The notes under the pieces are model-generated. The model saw only the letters and a program-made list of their open reading frames with translations, made no database searches and was not told the origin of the DNA. 20,218 nucleotides of DNA, taken from positions 1 to 20,218 of the forward strand of contig CAJTYN010000036.1 of the NCBI GenBank assembly GCA_910584115.1, in the 5' to 3' direction. Shown one piece after another: positions 8,191 through 15,734 of this stretch; positions within the stretch are counted from its first letter, which is position 1, and each line of letters opens with the position of its first letter. The translations under genes and the position numbers were made by a program. Source of the stretch: an uncultured Lachnospiraceae bacterium. GTDB taxonomy: Bacteria > Bacillota > Clostridia > Lachnospirales > Lachnospiraceae.

Positions 8191-9635
8191 CAGATCATTT
8201 CCCCCATGTAATAAAACCCTCTGCACGCAGTCAGATGCACGTCCACGATCCGTCCGATCAGGCTGAGATCGCCTGGGAAATGCACCAGCAGGTTATTCCC
8301 CAGCCTTCCGGTCAGCAGACGGTCATCCTGCCGGTCCACCTGCTCCACCAGCACCTGCCCGGTCGTCCCCTCCCAGCGGGCGCATTCCTGCCTGGCGATC
8401 GCCTGGACTGTCTCCAGCAGACGGTCGAACCGGTCCTGGACCACATCCGCCGGGACCTGATCTGCCATGGCCGCCGCCGGTGTCCCGCTGCGTTTGGAAT
8501 ATTGAAAGGTAAACGCGCTGGAATACCGCACCTGCCGGACCACATCCAGCGTATGCTGGAAATCTTCCTCCGTCTCCCCCGGGAATCCCACGATGATGTC
8601 CGTGGTCAGGGCGATGTCCGGGATCGCGGCCTTGATCTTCTCGGTCAGGGACAGATAACTCTCCTTGGTGTATCTGCGGTGCATCTTCTCTAAGATCCGC
8701 GTGCTGCCGGACTGGACGGGGAGATGCAGGTGGCGGCAGATCTTATCGGAAGAGGCCATCACAGCGATCAGCTCGTCCGAGAGATCCTTCGGATGGGACG
8801 TCATGAAACGGATGCGCCGAAGGCCGGGGATCTTCTCGATCCTGGCCAGGAGCTGTGCAAAAGAAACAGACTGCGCCAGTGTCTTTCCATACGAATTGAC
8901 ATTCTGGCCCAGCAGCATCACTTCCACCACCCCGTCGTCCACCAGCCGCCGGATCTCCTCGATGATGGCCTCCGGGCTGCGGCTGCGCTCCCGTCCCCGC
9001 ACATAGGGCACGATGCAGTAGCTGCAGAAATTATCACAGCCGAACATGATATTGACGCCGGATCTGAAGGGATATTTCCGCTGGGCGGGCAGATCCTCCA
9101 CGATCTGATCCGTCCCCTCCCAGACTTCCACCACCTGGTCGTCCGCTTCCAGCATCTGACAGACCAACTGGGCAAAGCGGAAGATATTGTGGGTGCCGAA
9201 GATGAGATCCACGAAACGGTAACTCTTCTCTAACCGCTCCACCACCTGGGGTTCCTGGGTCATGCAGCCGCACAGCGCGATCCTCATATGCGGATTTTCC
9301 TTTTTCAGCCGCTTGAGCTTCCCCAGACGGCCATACACCCTCTTGTTGGCATTTTCCCGCACCGTGCAGGTGTTGTAGACCACGAAGTCGGCCTTTTCTG
9401 TCTCCCCCTGGACATACCCCATGGCCAGCAGGATCCCCCTTAATTTTTCCGAATCCCTGGCGTTCATCTGGCAGCCAAAAGTCTCCACGTAAAATGTCAT
9501 GGGCCGCCCGGCCGCCTCGCCCATCGCCTGGACGAGCTTCCTCGCCTTTTCTATATAATGATACTGACGGGCCGTCTCCTCCTCTGGAAGATCCGCTGCC
9601 AGATCCTTCTCGTTAAGCTCCATTTCCTCATACAT
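8190..9635 (-). CDS. miaB: tRNA-2-methylthio-N6-dimethylallyladenosine synthase MiaB
   Basis: A radical-SAM methylthiotransferase that converts i6A37 to ms2i6A37 in tRNA. The N-terminal UPF0004 domain supplies the auxiliary cluster cysteines (about 55 in TFGCQMN, 90 in NTCTVRENA, 124 in CGCMTQ). The radical-SAM site is FGCDNFCSYC (C200, C204, C207), and a TRAM RNA-binding domain closes the protein. The start is uncertain. A GTG at 9674 lies against the promoter -10 box, so it should not be in the transcript. ATG 9635 (481 residues) is the first usable in-frame ATG; ATG 9623 is an alternative. Neither has an ideally spaced ribosome site: GAGG is only three bases before 9635, and AAAGGAAG is 15 bases away. 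It is the first gene of the operon. Confidence 0.94.
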   Translation of the reverse strand: MYEEMELNEKDLAADLPEEETARQYHYIEKARKLVQAMGEAAGRPMTFYVETFGCQMNARDSEKLRGILLAMGYVQGETEKADFVVYNTCTVRENANKRVYGRLGKLKRLKKENPHMRIALCGCMTQEPQVVERLEKSYRFVDLIFGTHNIFRFAQLVCQMLEADDQVVEVWEGTDQIVEDLPAQRKYPFRSGVNIMFGCDNFCSYCIVPYVRGRERSRSPEAIIEEIRRLVDDGVVEVMLLGQNVNSYGKTLAQSVSFAQLLARIEKIPGLRRIRFMTSHPKDLSDELIAVMASSDKICRHLHLPVQSGSTRILEKMHRRYTKESYLSLTEKIKAAIPDIALTTDIIVGFPGETEEDFQHTLDVVRQVRYSSAFTFQYSKRSGTPAAAMADQVPADVVQDRFDRLLETVQAIARQECARWEGTTGQVLVEQVDRQDDRLLTGRLGNNLLVHFPGDLSLIGRIVDVHLTACRGFYYMGEMI

Positions 9636-9674
9636 CAGCCTCAGACCACGCTTCCTTTCATTTTGTGTATCCAC

Positions 9675-9703
9675 ATTATACTAGAAAAACCGGCGCATTT
9701 CAA
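9675..9703 (-). promoter_or_regulatory. Sigma-A promoter of the miaB-mutS-mutL-miaA operon
   Basis: On the minus strand TTGAAA (9703-9698) and TATAAT (9680-9675) are separated by exactly 17 bases, a near-consensus housekeeping promoter. Transcription would start near 9668. That leaves a leader of about 30 bases before the miaB ATG at 9635 and excludes the GTG at 9674. Confidence 0.8.
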
Positions 9704-9760
9704 GCGGCTGGACTGCTGACCCCCGCAATAAAAAATATATGCCAAAAAACAGCCTTGGAT

Positions 9761-9790
9761 TTGACACAGATCTGTTACTTATGATATACT
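9761..9790 (+). promoter_or_regulatory. Sigma-A promoter of the PilZ gene
   Basis: A consensus TTGACA (9761-9766) is followed after 18 bases by TATACT (9785-9790). Transcription should begin near 9797, about 30 bases before the start codon, too short for a riboswitch. The -35 boxes of this promoter and of the divergent miaB promoter lie 57 bases apart. Confidence 0.7.
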
Positions 9791-9812
9791 TGCAAGGATT
9801 TTTCTATATAAA

Positions 9813-9819
9813 AAGGAGG
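9813..9819 (+). promoter_or_regulatory. Strong ribosome binding site of the PilZ gene
   Basis: AAGGAGG, seven bases before ATG 9827. It is the best Shine-Dalgarno match noted in the window and fixes this start. Confidence 0.8.
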
Positions 9820-9826
9820 CACGATA

Positions 9827-10525
9827 ATGGGACTACTCAATCTGTTCAGGAAGAAAAACAGGCAGGAGGATCTGGAAGAAGACGTACTGGATGAAGAGAT
9901 ACCAAAACCACAGATCTACTCCGGCATGCGGGTAGAAGTGACGACCTTGAGCGGATATATGCTCTTTATCGCAAAATTGGTGGCGCCCCACGGCGATCGG
10001 GCAGAACTATACCAGTATTCCGAGACGACAGTTTCCCGTGAGACGGACTCTTTCCGGGTCCAGATCCGTGGATACAATGATCGTGAAAAGAAAGCGGTCC
10101 ACATGGAAGGGACGATCTCTCCCGGATCCGAGAGCACCTGGCATGTCACGGACCTGACGATCTTAAAGCTGGTCAATGAGCGCGCATTCTTCCGTCTGGA
10201 TATCGACATCGAGGCGAGCATCACCACCTTCAGCGGATCCGCGGACAGGGATCAGCCCTGCAGGCTGGTGAACATCAGCGTAGGCGGCGTCTGCATCAGC
10301 TCGGAATATGAGCATTTTGTAGACGATAATTTCATATTAAAAGTAAAGCTCCTCGAAGACCGTCCGCCCTCGGCCATGTACTGCCGGATCCTGCGCGTCA
10401 CCGAAAAAGAAGATTCTACATATGAATACGGATGCCAGTTCGTAAAATTATCCGAGACCGACCAGGACCAGATCGCGGAGAGCATCTTCACCGTCCAGCG
10501 CCGCAAACGCAGCGGCACATCCTGA
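9827..10525 (+). CDS. PilZ-domain protein, predicted c-di-GMP receptor
   Basis: A 232-residue soluble protein with no signal peptide. Residues 1-115 form a basic, then acidic N-terminus and a beta-rich segment that could be a YcgR-N-like domain. A PilZ domain covers about 117-225. It has both c-di-GMP binding motifs: R-x-x-x-R as RAFFR (119-123) and N-x-S-x-G-G as NISVGG (149-154). Proteins of this layout bind c-di-GMP and often brake flagellar motors or act on envelope machinery, but no target is encoded nearby. It is a single-gene unit, divergent from miaB and convergent with the ABC permease. The domain call is firm; the cellular role is open. Confidence 0.87.
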   Translation: MGLLNLFRKKNRQEDLEEDVLDEEIPKPQIYSGMRVEVTTLSGYMLFIAKLVAPHGDRAELYQYSETTVSRETDSFRVQIRGYNDREKKAVHMEGTISPGSESTWHVTDLTILKLVNERAFFRLDIDIEASITTFSGSADRDQPCRLVNISVGGVCISSEYEHFVDDNFILKVKLLEDRPPSAMYCRILRVTEKEDSTYEYGCQFVKLSETDQDQIAESIFTVQRRKRSGTS

Positions 10526-10546
10526 GCATCCGCCATGACCCAACAA

Positions 10547-10590
10547 CCCTTCCCGTGCAGCATGACCGATCGTATACTGCACGAAAAGGG
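10547..10590 (-). terminator. Candidate terminator hairpin for the ABC/TCS operon
   Basis: Two 14-base arms (10547-10560 and 10577-10590) lie between convergent genes. In minus-strand RNA they pair throughout, using two G-U pairs, and three more pairs shorten the loop to about ten bases. In plus-strand RNA the same positions give C-A mismatches. The hairpin therefore seems built to end the permease transcript. The following UUGUUGGG is only a weak U tract. Confidence 0.5.
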
Positions 10591-10601
10591 CTGTCTGTGT
10601 C

Positions 10602-13037
10602 TTACAGCTCGTTGATCACATCCGTCACCGCCATCTCCCGGATCCGTTTGGCCGGGGCATGGATCGCGGCCACCGCCGCCGTAAAGACGAACACCAGCAC
10701 GATGAGGATCTGCCCCATAGGCACCTCCCATGTAAAATAATAGAAATGGGCCGTGATCAGATGATCATACAGGTATTTACTGAGCAGCAGACCGACCGTA
10801 CAGCCCACCACACAGCCGGAGACGGCGTAGGTAAGCGCCTCCGCGGCGATCATCCTCGTCAGCTGCCCCGCGCTCATGCCCACCGCACGCATCGCCCCAT
10901 ACTGTCCGATCCGCGCCGACACGCTCATGGAGACGCTGTTCATGATGTTCAGAAGAGCGATCAGCGCGATGATCACGATAAAGCCATATCCAAATACGAT
11001 GATCGCATAAAATTCTCTCGCCGCGTCCGCCTCCTGGCGCCTATCCCGGAACTCATACGCACCGGCCAGCGCGCGGATCTGCTCTGCGGCCGCATCGCTC
11101 ACCTCTGCCGCCCCTTTTTCCATCTGCACGTCGATGATCGCATAGTCCGCGATCCCGGTCAGACGGATGAACGTCTCGTTTGAACCGATGATCGTGATCT
11201 TCCCGCCGGAGCTCCCATCGTTGCTGAATGGACTGTATCTGAGCAGCCCGGCGATCGTAAGCTCCTGACCGCCGATCCGGATCCGGTCCCCGATCGTAAG
11301 AGGCATATCCTTATCCCAGATCGCGAGCACATAGGGACTGTCGCCGTGGACCTTGGTGATGTCGCTGCCCTCTCTCAAGTCGTCGTCCTTGACCAGCAGA
11401 TCCAGCTGATACGGATCATAGGACATCAGATCCACCTGCCCCTGTGAAAACGCCGCAGCCTCCCCGCCCGCCGGGATCTCAGCCGGGACATCGAAGCAGA
11501 CCCTCCGTCCCATCACATGGGCGACGCCCGGGATCTGCCCGATGGTCTGTGCGAGGGACGCGTCGATCCCGTTTACGGCCTTATCCGCATCATCCACACT
11601 GGTGATGTCCAGATCCGGCGAGGACGCCTTCTGGGGCATCAGACAGTCCACAAATTGGATCAGCACAGAAAAGCTGAAGAACAGGATGATGCTGAACGCA
11701 AAAGAGCCGGTCATGAGGAACAGGTTCTTCTTCGCCGCTGTGGCATGGTGGATGCCGAGGGATATCTCGATCTTGCCAAAACGCGCGCTGGCCGCGCGCT
11801 TCACATTCCTGATCTCCCCGGTGCTGCCCGCTACCGCCGCCACAGGCGATGCCTTCGCCGCACGTTTCGCCGGCGACTGGGCCGCCAGGAAGACGGTGAC
11901 CACGCCGACGAGGGCGCCGCAGCAGATCCCCAAAGGGCTGACTTTGAACACGGACATAGAAGAAAATTCGCCGGCCACGATGTACTTCAGCCCCGCGATC
12001 AGGAGCCATGTGGCCGCCGTTCCTGACAGAGCGCCGATCGGGACCGCCGTCCTGCACCAGTTCAGGGCCTCCAGCCGCACGAACCGGATGATCTGCCGCC
12101 TGCTGGCGCCGAGACAGCGGAGCATCCCGAAGAACTGCATCCTCTGGGCCACATTGCTGTTCATGCTGCTCCCGATCATCATGACGCCCGCCACTAGGAT
12201 CACCAGGAAGAGCACCCCCGCAAGGGGATAGATGTTCTTGATATACGTGCTGTTGCTGATCCCTTTTGACGCCATGAGGATCGTGTTCAGTTTGATGTTC
12301 CTTTCTGTGTACCCATACTGCTCTTTGATCTCTTCGATCGCCTTTTTTAAGCGCACGCGTTTGCCGAACTGGATATAATACTGGAGGCTGCAGGTCTCAT
12401 CATTCGCGGCGCAGATGGCGCGGAAGGTGTTGATGTGCAGAAATGCCCCCACCTGGTCTTCCTTGACCAGCAGAGCGCTGGTGGTCCCGCCATTGACCCC
12501 CGCGTACTTTCCGCCTCCTTCGATCCGAAAGCCGGATACCACAAGATCGTAACTGCCGCAGGGCGTGTTCAGCGTGACCGTATCACCCAGCTTGACTCCT
12601 AGGAGCTTCCGGGCATTTTCCGTGAGGATCACATCATCTTCACCGGTCACATGGGCGCCTTCTGAAAAATAATGCATGATGTCCGTGATGAACGGCTGCT
12701 CGATCCCGCACAGGGCCGTCTGCGCGCCCCCGATGTAATATTCTTTATCCATCTTCAGATCCTCGTCCAGGTTCAATACGCTGTACCAGGATGTGACAGC
12801 CACGTCCGGGCGCTCCGCGATCTGCCGGGCGGCGCTCTCCTGCGCGTCCTGCAGACAGATGTGCCAGTATCCCGCTTTGTCCACGGAATTGGCTGTCTCT
12901 ATATCGAGCCCCGCCTCCGCGATGGAGAAGATCGCGGTCACGAGAAAGACCGCCAGGGTGATGCAGATCAAGATCATCTTGCTCTGTTTCCTGCGGACGC
13001 GGGCGGAGATCGGGATCAGGCTCAGATAACTCTTCAT
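10602..13037 (-). CDS. ABC transporter permease with two FtsX/MacB-type domains
   Basis: An 811-residue membrane protein. TM1 is at about 21-43, followed by a large extracytoplasmic MacB-PCD-like region (about 44-265). A first FtsX-like helix bundle spans about 268-390, with GMLRCLGASRRQI typical of the coupling segment. A further helix at about 437-463 and a second extracytoplasmic region follow. A second FtsX bundle lies near the C-terminus, with GAMRAVGMSAGQLTRM as its coupling segment. About eight helices are visible. This is the mechanotransmission (type VII) ABC class, linked to peptide resistance, lipoprotein release or signalling rather than simple import. ATG 13037 was chosen over GTG 13046 because GGAGGTG lies six bases upstream. 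The start overlaps the ATPase stop by one base. Confidence 0.9.
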   Translation of the reverse strand: MKSYLSLIPISARVRRKQSKMILICITLAVFLVTAIFSIAEAGLDIETANSVDKAGYWHICLQDAQESAARQIAERPDVAVTSWYSVLNLDEDLKMDKEYYIGGAQTALCGIEQPFITDIMHYFSEGAHVTGEDDVILTENARKLLGVKLGDTVTLNTPCGSYDLVVSGFRIEGGGKYAGVNGGTTSALLVKEDQVGAFLHINTFRAICAANDETCSLQYYIQFGKRVRLKKAIEEIKEQYGYTERNIKLNTILMASKGISNSTYIKNIYPLAGVLFLVILVAGVMMIGSSMNSNVAQRMQFFGMLRCLGASRRQIIRFVRLEALNWCRTAVPIGALSGTAATWLLIAGLKYIVAGEFSSMSVFKVSPLGICCGALVGVVTVFLAAQSPAKRAAKASPVAAVAGSTGEIRNVKRAASARFGKIEISLGIHHATAAKKNLFLMTGSFAFSIILFFSFSVLIQFVDCLMPQKASSPDLDITSVDDADKAVNGIDASLAQTIGQIPGVAHVMGRRVCFDVPAEIPAGGEAAAFSQGQVDLMSYDPYQLDLLVKDDDLREGSDITKVHGDSPYVLAIWDKDMPLTIGDRIRIGGQELTIAGLLRYSPFSNDGSSGGKITIIGSNETFIRLTGIADYAIIDVQMEKGAAEVSDAAAEQIRALAGAYEFRDRRQEADAAREFYAIIVFGYGFIVIIALIALLNIMNSVSMSVSARIGQYGAMRAVGMSAGQLTRMIAAEALTYAVSGCVVGCTVGLLLSKYLYDHLITAHFYYFTWEVPMGQILIVLVFVFTAAVAAIHAPAKRIREMAVTDVINEL

Positions 13038-13717
13038 CAAAAACACCTCCCCAGATCTGTCAGGACACCGTCCGAGACCTGCAGCACGCGGTCCGCAGCC
13101 TGGGCGATCCCCCGGTTGTGGGTGATCATGATGATCGTCTGGGCATATTTTCTGGAGGTTTCTCTTAAGAGCGCGATCACTTCGCTGCTGTTCTGGGAAT
13201 CCAGATTTCCCGTGGGCTCGTCTGCCAGGATCAGGGACGGGCGGGTAAAAAGGGCGCGCCCGATGGCCACCCTCTGCTGCTGCCCGCCGGATAACTGGCT
13301 GGGCAGATGGCCGCGCCGCTCTCTTAAATTGAGCACCGCCAGCAGTTCTTCCAGATATCTCCTGTCCGGCTTCTGGTGATCCAGCAGCATGGGAAAGATG
13401 ATGTTCTGTTCCACCGTAAGCTCCGGGATCAGGTTGAAGGCCTGGAAGATGAAACCGATGTTCCGGCGGCGGAAGATCGTAAGCCGGGCCTCCGGCATCT
13501 GAAAGATATCCTTGCCGTCGATCAGTACCTTGCCGGAGGTGGGCACGTCCAGCGCCCCCAGCATATTGAGCAGCGTACTCTTTCCGGAGCCGGACTCGCC
13601 CACCACTGCCACAAATTCTCCCTTGGGGACGGTGAAGCTCACGTCCTGCAATGCTCTTACGGCGGCCTCACCGCTGCCGTAGGTCTTGCAGATCGATCTT
13701 ACTTGTAATAGATCCAT
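13037..13717 (-). CDS. ABC transporter ATP-binding protein (MacB/LolD/BceA-like)
   Basis: A 226-residue ATPase of the family that drives FtsX-type permeases. Walker A is GESGSGKST (40-48), the Q-loop lies in IFQAFNLIPELTVEQN (about 90-105), the signature is LSGGQQQR (142-149), Walker B is LILADE (162-167) and the switch His is in MITH (200). The ATG at 13717 has AAGAGGT about ten bases upstream. The gene overlaps the permease start by one base, so the two are surely one transporter. A gap of 91 bases separates it from the histidine kinase; I see no convincing promoter there, although an internal one cannot be excluded. Confidence 0.95.
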   Translation of the reverse strand: MDLLQVRSICKTYGSGEAAVRALQDVSFTVPKGEFVAVVGESGSGKSTLLNMLGALDVPTSGKVLIDGKDIFQMPEARLTIFRRRNIGFIFQAFNLIPELTVEQNIIFPMLLDHQKPDRRYLEELLAVLNLRERRGHLPSQLSGGQQQRVAIGRALFTRPSLILADEPTGNLDSQNSSEVIALLRETSRKYAQTIIMITHNRGIAQAADRVLQVSDGVLTDLGRCF

Positions 13718-13808
13718 TGTCTGTCATACCTCTTTTCTTGAGTCATCCGTATTTATCTGTACGACAAAGAGGATAGCCCGCCGACCTTACAGCAAGATGA
13801 AACGAATC

Positions 13809-14849
13809 CTACGATCTTGTAGGGATCTCCATGAAAGTCATCGTAAAGACCGTGCCGCCGCCCCACTCACTGTCCACTTCCACGTTCCCGCCATGCATCT
13901 CGACGACCGATCTGGCCAGGGGCAGTCCCAGGCCGATGCCCTGGGTATCCTTGGAAAAACGGCTCCGGTAGAAGCGCTTGAAGATATGATACAGATCCTC
14001 CGGGTGGATGCCGCTGCCGTTATCTCGGATGAGGATCTGCAGCACCCCCGCCCGCCGCCGCGCGCCGATCCAGATGGCGTCCCCTGCCTTTGTGTGGTCG
14101 AGAGCATTTTTTACGATATTATCCAGACCTTCTGTGAGCCAGAGGCGGTCGCAGGAAAAATAAAGCTCCCCGTCGCTCTCCAGGTGGATCTCCTTGCCTT
14201 CCCGGGCGGCTCTGAATGCGAAATGCTCTTTCACTTTTTCCAGGATATCCCGGATGTCCTCCGGCTGTTTATTGAGGATCACCGTGCCCGCGTCCAGTCT
14301 TGCCATCTTCAGAAGGCTCTGGATCAATGTCTCGATCCGGTCCAGCTCCTGTTCCGAAAGCTCTGTAAATTCCCGGATGGCGGGCAGATCCCGTGCTTCC
14401 TCCTGGAGGATCCCGTTGTAGATGTTGAGGGCCGCCAGGGGCGTCTTGAGCTGATGGGAGATGTCTTCGATGGTCTTTTTCAGAGATTCTCTCGAACTGG
14501 CCTCTCTTTGTGCCTGGGCATCCAGGACGGCGGCCAGGAAGTTGATCTGGTGGAACAGGCGGCAGAGTTCGCCCTCCTCATCACAGGCGATGCGGGCGCT
14601 GGGATCCCCGGCGATGTAGTCCGAGAGGACCGCCACGGCCCCCTCCAGGATCTTATCCTGCCCCCGGAGATATCTGATGCAGAGCAGCCAGACCGCCAGG
14701 ATCAGGGCCAGCGCACTCAAGAAAACCCAGACGGCTCCGTTTTCCAGGCCGAGGATGAGGATCGCCGCGGAGAGGAGGATATACACACCCACACAGATCC
14801 CCATACTGAACAAAAGAGCGCGGATCCGCCGGTCCGCCAAGATCCTCAT
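13809..14849 (-). CDS. Sensor histidine kinase with minimal extracellular loop
   Basis: A 346-residue membrane kinase. Two helices (about 11-34 and 40-60) are joined by only about five residues (LENGA), so there is no real sensor domain outside the cell. A HAMP-like stretch follows, then the HisKA box DISHQLKTPL with phospho-acceptor His132, and the ATPase domain with NIVKNALDH (about 244-252), DNGSGI (276-281) and GIGLGL (304-309). Such short-loop kinases commonly sense through a partner ABC transporter, which here is encoded directly downstream. Residue H+1 is Gln rather than the usual acidic residue. ATG 14849 gives an ATGA overlap with the response regulator stop; ATG 14876 would add nine residues and cannot be ruled out. 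Confidence 0.92.
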   Translation of the reverse strand: MRILADRRIRALLFSMGICVGVYILLSAAILILGLENGAVWVFLSALALILAVWLLCIRYLRGQDKILEGAVAVLSDYIAGDPSARIACDEEGELCRLFHQINFLAAVLDAQAQREASSRESLKKTIEDISHQLKTPLAALNIYNGILQEEARDLPAIREFTELSEQELDRIETLIQSLLKMARLDAGTVILNKQPEDIRDILEKVKEHFAFRAAREGKEIHLESDGELYFSCDRLWLTEGLDNIVKNALDHTKAGDAIWIGARRRAGVLQILIRDNGSGIHPEDLYHIFKRFYRSRFSKDTQGIGLGLPLARSVVEMHGGNVEVDSEWGGGTVFTMTFMEIPTRS

Positions 14850-15550
14850 CGCCCGCTCCCGCCGGATGTGTCCCATTTATAGCCCATCCCACGGACGGTC
14901 ACCACTTTTTTGGGATGGCTGGGATCCTCCTCGATCTTCGTGCGCAGCCTGCGGATGTATACGGTCAGCGTGTTGTTGTCCACATACCGTTCGTCGCAGT
15001 CCCACAATCTCCCCAGGAGCTGCTCCGCGGATAAGATCTGATCCGGGTTTTCCATGAACATGCATAGGAGTCTGTACTCGCTGGCCGTCAGATCGATCCT
15101 CTCCCCGTCCCTGGAGACCGTTCCCGCCAGACGCCGCACTTCGATCCCGTTGGAGGCCAGCTCCCCGTCCGGCTGGGAAAACTGGCCGCTCCGGCGCAGG
15201 ATCGCGTTGACCCTGGAGAGGAAGATGGCCAGTTTGAAAGGTTTTGTGATATAATCGTCGCCGCCCATGTCCAGTCCCATGATCACATCCGTCTCCTCGT
15301 CCGCGGCGGTCAAAAAGATGATCGGCACTTTTGAACTCTGGCGGATCTTCTGGCATATGTCAAAGCCGGAGCCGTCCGGGAGGGCCACGTCCAAGATCAC
15401 CAGATTGTATGCGTTCTTGGGCCATAGAGCGTCCGCCTCCAGGCTCGTGCGGGCGATATCCAGCCCGTATCCTTGCTTTTTCAGGGCGAAGGAAAGCCCG
15501 CTGACCAGGCTTAGGTCGTCCTCGATCAATAATATCTTTTTGTCGGACAT
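14846..15550 (-). CDS. OmpR/PhoB-family response regulator
   Basis: A 234-residue two-component regulator. The receiver domain has the acidic pocket E10-D11-D12, phospho-acceptor Asp54 (VILDVALPDGSGF), Thr81 and Lys103 (YITKPF). A winged-helix DNA-binding domain fills the C-terminal half, ending in TVRGMGYKW, the usual wing of the OmpR class. ATG 15550 is preceded by AGGAAGGGGG, about nine bases away, and by a promoter at 15584-15612. It is the first gene of the regulator-kinase-ATPase-permease operon and overlaps the kinase start. It faces the dlt-like operon across 184 bases, so it is a natural candidate to control both. Confidence 0.95.
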   Translation of the reverse strand: MSDKKILLIEDDLSLVSGLSFALKKQGYGLDIARTSLEADALWPKNAYNLVILDVALPDGSGFDICQKIRQSSKVPIIFLTAADEETDVIMGLDMGGDDYITKPFKLAIFLSRVNAILRRSGQFSQPDGELASNGIEVRRLAGTVSRDGERIDLTASEYRLLCMFMENPDQILSAEQLLGRLWDCDERYVDNNTLTVYIRRLRTKIEEDPSHPKKVVTVRGMGYKWDTSGGSGR

Positions 15551-15580
15551 GATCTCGTACCCCCTTCCTCACATCTTACG

Positions 15581-15595
15581 TCCATTATATATGGA
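15581..15595. promoter_or_regulatory. Inverted repeat over the response regulator -10 box (possible operator)
   Basis: TCCAT-TATAT-ATGGA is a perfect inverted repeat with a five-base centre, lying across the -10 box of the regulator promoter. The position suits autoregulation, but such a short AT-rich palindrome can arise by chance. Confidence 0.35.
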
Positions 15596-15612
15596 TCTTC
15601 CGAAAATGTATA
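15584..15612 (-). promoter_or_regulatory. Promoter of the response regulator operon
   Basis: On the minus strand TATACA (15612-15607) is followed after 17 bases by TATAAT (15589-15584). The -10 box is perfect and the -35 matches four of six bases, as expected for a promoter helped by an activator. The start of transcription should fall near 15577. Confidence 0.65.
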
Positions 15613-15646
15613 GTCGGAATGCCCGCGGCTTTTCCCTATAAACCCC

Positions 15647-15675
15647 TTGTAATTTCATATCTTGTATGCTATCAT
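15647..15675 (+). promoter_or_regulatory. Promoter of the dlt-like operon
   Basis: TTGTAA (15647-15652) and TATCAT (15670-15675) are 17 bases apart. The -35 matches four and the -10 five of six consensus bases. Transcription would start near 15682, which excludes an upstream ATG at 15666 and supports the ligase start at 15735. The -35 lies only 34 bases from that of the divergent regulator promoter. Confidence 0.6.
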
Positions 15676-15683
15676 ATGAGCAT
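15666..15683. promoter_or_regulatory. Inverted repeat over the dlt-like operon -10 box (possible operator)
   Basis: ATGCT-N8-AGCAT is a perfect five-base inverted repeat. It covers the -10 box and the predicted transcription start of the acylation operon. CTTGTA also occurs twice, 15 bases apart (15646 and 15661), at the -35 and in the spacer. These could be regulator sites; they are short and unproven. Confidence 0.35.
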
Positions 15684-15734
15684 TGTTATTTTTACAGCAT
15701 TTCCCAAAATATCACCAGAAAGGATGCATGCCCT

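Noticed and set aside
8191..8226. Upstream GTG start giving MutS 12 more residues
   Set aside because: No ribosome site there; ATG 8190 has GGGGGAA at ideal spacing and the MAISPMMRQY opening typical of MutS.
9704..9826. c-di-GMP or other riboswitch upstream of the PilZ gene
   Set aside because: The promoter leaves a leader of only about 30 bases, too short for an aptamer.
13718..13823. Possible internal promoter or regulator site between kinase and ABC ATPase, including CAAGAT-N15-ATCTTG
   Set aside because: No paired -35/-10 at good spacing, and the six-base repeat runs into the kinase coding end; not strong enough to annotate.
13686..14882. Plus-strand open frame of 398 codons opposite the histidine kinase
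   Set aside because: Antisense to a clear kinase with all its motifs; the translation has no domain, is odd in composition and lacks a ribosome site.
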